Assembly (NCBI RefSeq): GCF_019375475.1
Contig: NZ_JAHXGQ010000002.1
Location: 682,001 to 746,000 of the forward strand
Direction of reading: 5' to 3'
DNA from: Saccharothrix obliqua
Lineage (GTDB): Bacteria; Actinomycetota; Actinomycetes; Mycobacteriales; Pseudonocardiaceae
DNA: 64,000 nucleotides
This document shows, one piece after another, positions 62,410 to 64,000 of this stretch. The stretch's first letter is position 1; every line of letters starts with the position of its first letter. A model generated the notes under the pieces. The model worked only from the letters and a program-made list of their open reading frames with translations. It did no database searches and was not told the DNA's origin. The position numbers were made by a program, and so were the translations under genes.

Positions 62410-62613
62410 AACCTGGACTTGTGTCCGGGATGCGGACGGCTGAAGAATCGGCGCGACGAGACATGTGCAGATAGCTACGAACGCGGAGTGGCCGCAACCG
62501 TCAGGCACCGACCATGGCAGGGCGGCCGAGATGCGGAGGCCACCATTCCACAGGGCGCCACTCAGCAACATCACGAAACGGTAACCCGCTCGTATCGTGC
62601 CTGTTCAGAAAGT
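62410..62613 (+). promoter_or_regulatory. CRISPR leader of array 3
   Basis: 204 bp closely similar to leader 1 over its whole length (ACCTGGACTTGTGTCCGGG, GAACGCGG-GTGGCCGCAACC, ACCATGGCAGGG, CATCACGAAACGGTAAC, then TGTTCAGAAAGT before the first repeat). Confidence 0.8.
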
Positions 62614-63541
62614 GGTCTCCCCGCGCAGCGGGGGTGGGTCCACCGCGCTGTTCAACGGCCTCCAGCAGGCCAAGGTCTCCCCGCGCAGCGGGGGTGGGTC
62701 CTCGCCCATCCCCGCTTCCGCGGCGAGTACATCGGTCTCCCCGCGCAGCGGGGGTGGGTCGATGATCAAAGAGGCCAGGGAGGCCCGAGGGCTGGTCTCC
62801 CCGCGCAGCGGGGGTGGGTCCAGCGCGCCGCCGAGGTCGCCGACTACGAGGCCGGTCTCCCCGCGCAGCGGGGGTGGGTCGGCAGGTGCCTGATGCCGCA
62901 CCGCCACGAACTCGGTCTCCCCGCGCAGCGGGGGTGGGTCCTATGTTGACCGCCGGGCCTGCCAGGCTCCCAGGGTCTCCCCGCGCAGCGGGGGTGGGTC
63001 CCTCGTAGACGAGCTGGTAGCGCTCGCCGGTCAGGTCTCCCCGCGCAGCGGGGGTGGGTCCCCGTACGGCGACCGCGGGGTGCTGCGCAAGGAGGTCTCC
63101 CCGCGCAGCGGGGGTGGGTCCAGGGCGAGCTGGTTCGGGTCGACCTCGGCCTGGGTCTCCCCGCGCAGCGGGGGTGGGTCCCTCACCAACGCGGAGCTGA
63201 ACAGCGCGAACCTGGTCTCCCCGCGCAGCGGGGGTGGGTCCTACAGCGGCACTGGCGGCGAGCTGAAGGGTGTGGTCTCCCCGCGCAGCGGGGGTGGGTC
63301 CGCGCGTTGCATCGCGCCGACGCTCGGAAGGCCGGTCTCCCCGCGCAGCGGGGGTGGGTCGACTCATGGCTCTATCTCCTGATGTGGTCATGGGGTCTCC
63401 CCGCGCAGCAGGGGTGGGTCGCTGGAGGTGGCGGCATGAGCCAGGTACCCGACGGTCTCCCCGTGCAACGGGGGTGGGTCCTCCGGAGAGGTGGGCGGCC
63501 GATGCGGTGTAGTGGTCTCCCCGCACAGCGGGGGCGAGTCC
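62614..63541 (+). CRISPR. Type I-E CRISPR array 3, 16 repeats, GGTC variant
   Basis: Sixteen repeats at an exact 60-bp period, 15 spacers. Each repeat begins GGTCTCCCC where arrays 1, 2 and 4 begin GTTCTCCCC; the inner hairpin and GTGGGTC end are the same. The last three repeats are degenerate: GCAGGGG at 63394, GTGCAACGG at 63454 and CACAGCGGGGGCGAG at 63514. The leader is on the left, so polarity is the same as in the other arrays. Confidence 0.97.
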
Positions 63542-63602
63542 TCGCTGTCACCCTGCACGACAGTCTGGACCGCTTGGCGCACGGAAGTTGACGCGCGCCT
63601 CG

Positions 63603-63770
63603 TTCAGCAACAGGATGCTCGGCGCGCGAGGCGATCAGGTTGTGGGGGGGCGATCTTCGTCGGAGCACAATTCCCGCATTACCACCAGGCAACCCTCGTC
63701 GTCCGGTATCCAACGTCGCCGCGATCGCCGTAGGGGCCCGCCACGCAAGGTCCGGTTCAGCACGTGCACT
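63603..63770 (+). repeat. Direct repeat copy B (partner at 53.66 kb) with 75-bp insertion
   Basis: The same sequence block as at 53655-53742, split after GCGATCAGGT by 75 bp that includes a GGGGGGG run and CGTCGTCCGGTATCC. It resumes with CGCCGCGATCG, CCGTAGGGGCCCGCC and CGGTTCAGCACG. It lies between the end of array 3 and leader 4 in a gap with no gene. Confidence 0.7.
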
Positions 63771-63776
63771 TGGTCA

Positions 63777-63982
63777 AACCTGGACTTGTGTCCGGGATGC
63801 GGACGGCTGAACAATCAGCACGACGAGACATTCGCAGCTACGAACGCGGCGCAGCCGCGGCCCCGCCGGGCGCACCAAACCATGGCAGAACAGCCGAGAT
63901 ACGGAGTCCGCCGTCTTCGAGGACACACCATCCAGCAACATCACGGAACGGTAACCGGTCCGTATCGTGCCTGTTCAGGGAG
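63777..63982 (+). promoter_or_regulatory. CRISPR leader of array 4
   Basis: 206 bp, a third copy of the leader (ACCTGGACTTGTGTCCGGG, GGACGGCTGAACAATCAGC, CATCACGGAACGGTAAC, TGTTCAGGGAGC). It is nearer to leader 1 than to leader 3 in several positions, for example AACAATCAGC. Confidence 0.8.
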
Positions 63983-64000
63983 CGTTCTCCCCGCGCAGCG
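63983..64000 (+). CRISPR. Start of CRISPR array 4, cut by window end
   Basis: The first 18 bases of a repeat, GTTCTCCCCGCGCAGCG, follow leader 4 directly. The array continues outside the window. Confidence 0.85.

Overview
The window is high-GC DNA with dense short-spaced operons, ATGA/GTGA gene overlaps, GTG starts and actinobacterial gene families: an actinomycete RHS toxin, PrgI/VirB4/VirD4 conjugation genes, and RAMA and replication-relaxation proteins. It looks like an actinomycete chromosome, most likely of the order Pseudonocardiales. The genus cannot be fixed from the sequence alone.

Layout. (1) 1-2.6 kb: a P-loop ATPase with a long helical-repeat tail, open to the left edge. (2) 2.8-3.6 kb: debris of two transposases (IS701-like and IS3 OrfA-like). 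(3) 3.8-16.2 kb: a polymorphic toxin locus. A giant secreted RHS/YD-repeat protein carries a Hint domain and a C-terminal SCP1.201/DddA-type deaminase. It is followed by an Imm1-like immunity gene and is divergent from a secreted tachylectin-like protein. (4) 16.8-18.1 kb: a tyrosine integrase with a strong terminator and the 3' end of a tRNA (probably tRNA-Pro), the remnant or edge of an integrative element. (5) 18.4-31.3 kb: a complete type I-E CRISPR-Cas system. It has a leader, a 37-repeat array, cas3-casA-casB-casC-casD-casE-cas1-cas2, and a second array whose leader anchor overlaps the cas2 stop codon. (6) 31.5-53.5 kb: a conjugative-element module on two divergent operons. The leftward genes are sigma factor, integrase, excisionase, a PP-loop (PAPS-reductase-like) protein, a cytosine-C5 methyltransferase, an amino-methyltransferase and a methyltransferase-like protein. 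The rightward genes are an HTH protein, VirB2-like pilin, VirB6, PrgI, VirB4, VirD4, replication-relaxation protein, cell-wall hydrolase and accessory genes including a RAMA-domain protein. (7) 53.8-58.2 kb: a LysR-like regulator divergent from a radical SAM / dTMP kinase / EEP nuclease / NUDIX cassette. (8) 58.4-61.5 kb: a MoxR-type AAA ATPase and a VWA protein with a metallopeptidase-like HECGH motif. (9) 62.4-64 kb: two further CRISPR arrays with copies of the same leader as array 1, the last cut by the window end.

How it fits together. The type I-E effector and adaptation genes can serve all four arrays, because the repeats are nearly the same; array 3 differs at the second base. Three about 200-bp leaders are near-copies, so the arrays probably arose by duplication of leader plus repeat. 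The 32-62 kb block separates the cas-linked arrays from arrays 3 and 4. It looks like an integrated conjugative element, or a stack of accessory modules, lodged in the CRISPR locus. No relaxase of a familiar family is visible. The most unusual parts are the deaminase toxin, the radical SAM/dTMP kinase/nuclease/NUDIX cassette with the neighbouring MoxR-VWA pair, a cytosine methyltransferase with two compensating frameshifts, and a VirB6 tail built from repeated Q-x-x-LP motifs.
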